A DNA stretch of 7,386 bases from contig CALMID010000351.1 of NCBI GenBank assembly GCA_937863915.1, positions 1-7,386 of the forward strand. Reading direction: 5' to 3'. The notes under the pieces were generated by a model. It did no database searches. It had not been told where the DNA came from and saw only the letters and a list, made by a program, of their open reading frames with translations. Shown here in pieces: positions 6,582 to 7,386 of the stretch (position 1 is its first letter; every line of letters starts with the position of its first letter). The DNA comes from an uncultured Pseudomonas sp. (GTDB lineage Bacteria; Pseudomonadota; Gammaproteobacteria; Pseudomonadales; Pseudomonadaceae). The translations under genes were made by a program, and so were the position numbers.

Positions 6582-7337
6582 TCAGTTTCCTGCGGCACGA
6601 CAGATCGCACCAAACTCATCTGCATTTAGTGAGGCGCCACCAATAAGCCCCCCATCAATATCCGGCATGCCGAACAACTCGACAGCATTGGCGGCCTTTA
6701 CGCTACCGCCATAAAGCACGCGCAAACCGCGCGCCACTTCAGCATTCTCAGCCGCGACCTGAGCACGGATCGCTGCGTGCACTTCCTGAGCCTGCTGCGG
6801 AGTTGCAGTCAGACCTGTACCAATTGCCCACACCGGCTCATAAGCCACTACCGCGCGAGCAAAAGCACCAACACCCAACTCTTCAATCACCGCACCCAGT
6901 TGACGCGAAACAACCAGCAGAGTCTCTCCCGCCTCACGCTCCTGCAGGGTTTCACCCACACAGAGGATTGGCTGCAATCCACAGGACTGCGCTGCTTCAA
7001 ATTTTCGCGCCACCTGCTGATCAGTCTCCCCCAGCACCATTCGGCGCTCGGAATGCCCAACCAGAACAAAGGCACATTCAGCATCATGCAACTGGCTCGC
7101 TGCAATCTCACCAGTAAGCGCACCCTGCATCGGCTCAACCGAACAGTTTTGCGCACCTACCGCAATCGACTTGCCATGCAGCTCATGAACAACCTGCTGC
7201 AAATACAGACAAGGCGGTAAAACCGCGACTTCGACTCCCGCCGGCAACGCCAACTGACGGAGCCCTTTGATCAGCTCTGCGACGCTGGCGCGGGTACCGT
7301 GCATTTTCCAGTTACCAGCTACCAAGGGGCGACGCAT
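6582..7337 (-). CDS. tpiA: triosephosphate isomerase
   Basis: TpiA interconverts dihydroxyacetone phosphate and glyceraldehyde 3-phosphate in the cytoplasm, serving glycolysis, gluconeogenesis and the Entner-Doudoroff route used by pseudomonads. The 251-residue TIM barrel is full length. Catalytic residues are all visible: Asn9 and Lys11 in AGNWKMHGT, His95 in VLVGHSERR, and Glu167 in [11 protein letters not shown]. Flexible loop 6 ([10 protein letters not shown], 171-180) and the phosphate-binding segments YGGSV (209-213) and [10 protein letters not shown] (228-237) are intact. The ATG at 7337 has GAGGT about 6 nt upstream. It is the first gene of a tpiA-secG-tRNA-Leu unit. Only 49 nt upstream are in the window and I see no convincing promoter there. 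Confidence 0.98.
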   Translation of the reverse strand: MRRPLVAGNWKMHGTRASVAELIKGLRQLALPAGVEVAVLPPCLYLQQVVHELHGKSIAVGAQNCSVEPMQGALTGEIAASQLHDAECAFVLVGHSERRMVLGETDQQVARKFEAAQSCGLQPILCVGETLQEREAGETLLVVSRQLGAVIEELGVGAFARAVVAYEPVWAIGTGLTATPQQAQEVHAAIRAQVAAENAEVARGLRVLYGGSVKAANAVELFGMPDIDGGLIGGASLNADEFGAICRAAGN

Positions 7338-7386
7338 GCTCTACCTCGTCGATCAAAGTGGGCGCAGATGTTACCCAAGCAAAAAT
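7338..7386. other. upstream region of tpiA, cut by window edge
   Basis: These 49 nt hold the tpiA ribosome site (GAGGT) and no recognisable gene. TTGGGT and TTGATC on the minus strand are too far from consensus to call a promoter. In Pseudomonas I would expect glmM further upstream, beyond the window. Confidence 0.4.

Noticed and set aside
1..7386. A new defence, mobile or biosynthetic system
   Set aside because: Every substantial coding stretch is accounted for by conserved housekeeping genes with intact motifs; there is no unexplained protein-coding space.

Overview
The window is a stretch of core gammaproteobacterial chromosome, almost certainly from a Pseudomonas species or a close relative. 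The protein sequences (TruB, RbfA, IF2, NusA, RimP, SecG, TpiA) and their order are as I remember them from Pseudomonas. The DNA is GC-rich, with a bias toward G/C-ending codons. Every gene lies on the minus strand, so transcription runs from the right end of the window to the left. I see no mobile element, CRISPR array, phage gene, defence gene or horizontally acquired island, and I do not claim a new protein system here.

In order of transcription: (1) tpiA (7337-6582, triosephosphate isomerase) and secG (6579-6196, Sec translocon subunit) are separated by 2 nt. (2) A tRNA-Leu(GAG) gene (6186-6101) starts only 9 nt after the secG stop. (3) An intergenic leader (6100-5835) holds a 12-bp dyad just after the tRNA, a sigma70-like promoter (about 6050-6021) and two Rho-independent terminators in tandem (5949-5927 and 5884-5858). 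(4) The translation operon follows: rimP (5834-5376, GTG start), nusA (5293-3812), infB (3784-1289), rbfA (1209-826) and truB (823 to the left edge, GTG start, 3' end cut off by the window).

The genes join transcription to ribosome assembly and translation. NusA controls elongation, pausing and termination. RimP and RbfA mature the 30S subunit, IF2 delivers initiator tRNA, and TruB makes pseudouridine 55 in tRNA. The same cluster in E. coli begins with metY (initiator tRNA) followed by terminators, and I recall an initiator tRNA-Met between tRNA-Leu and rimP in P. aeruginosa. In this window the promoter and the terminators are present, but I can find no tRNA-Met in the 266-nt gap.

The points most worth a second look are therefore non-coding: the apparently missing initiator tRNA, the short terminated leader RNA left in its place, the two terminators every rimP-nusA-infB transcript from upstream must pass, a perfect 13-bp hairpin between infB and rbfA, hairpins between rimP and nusA, and a 10-bp inverted repeat inside secG.
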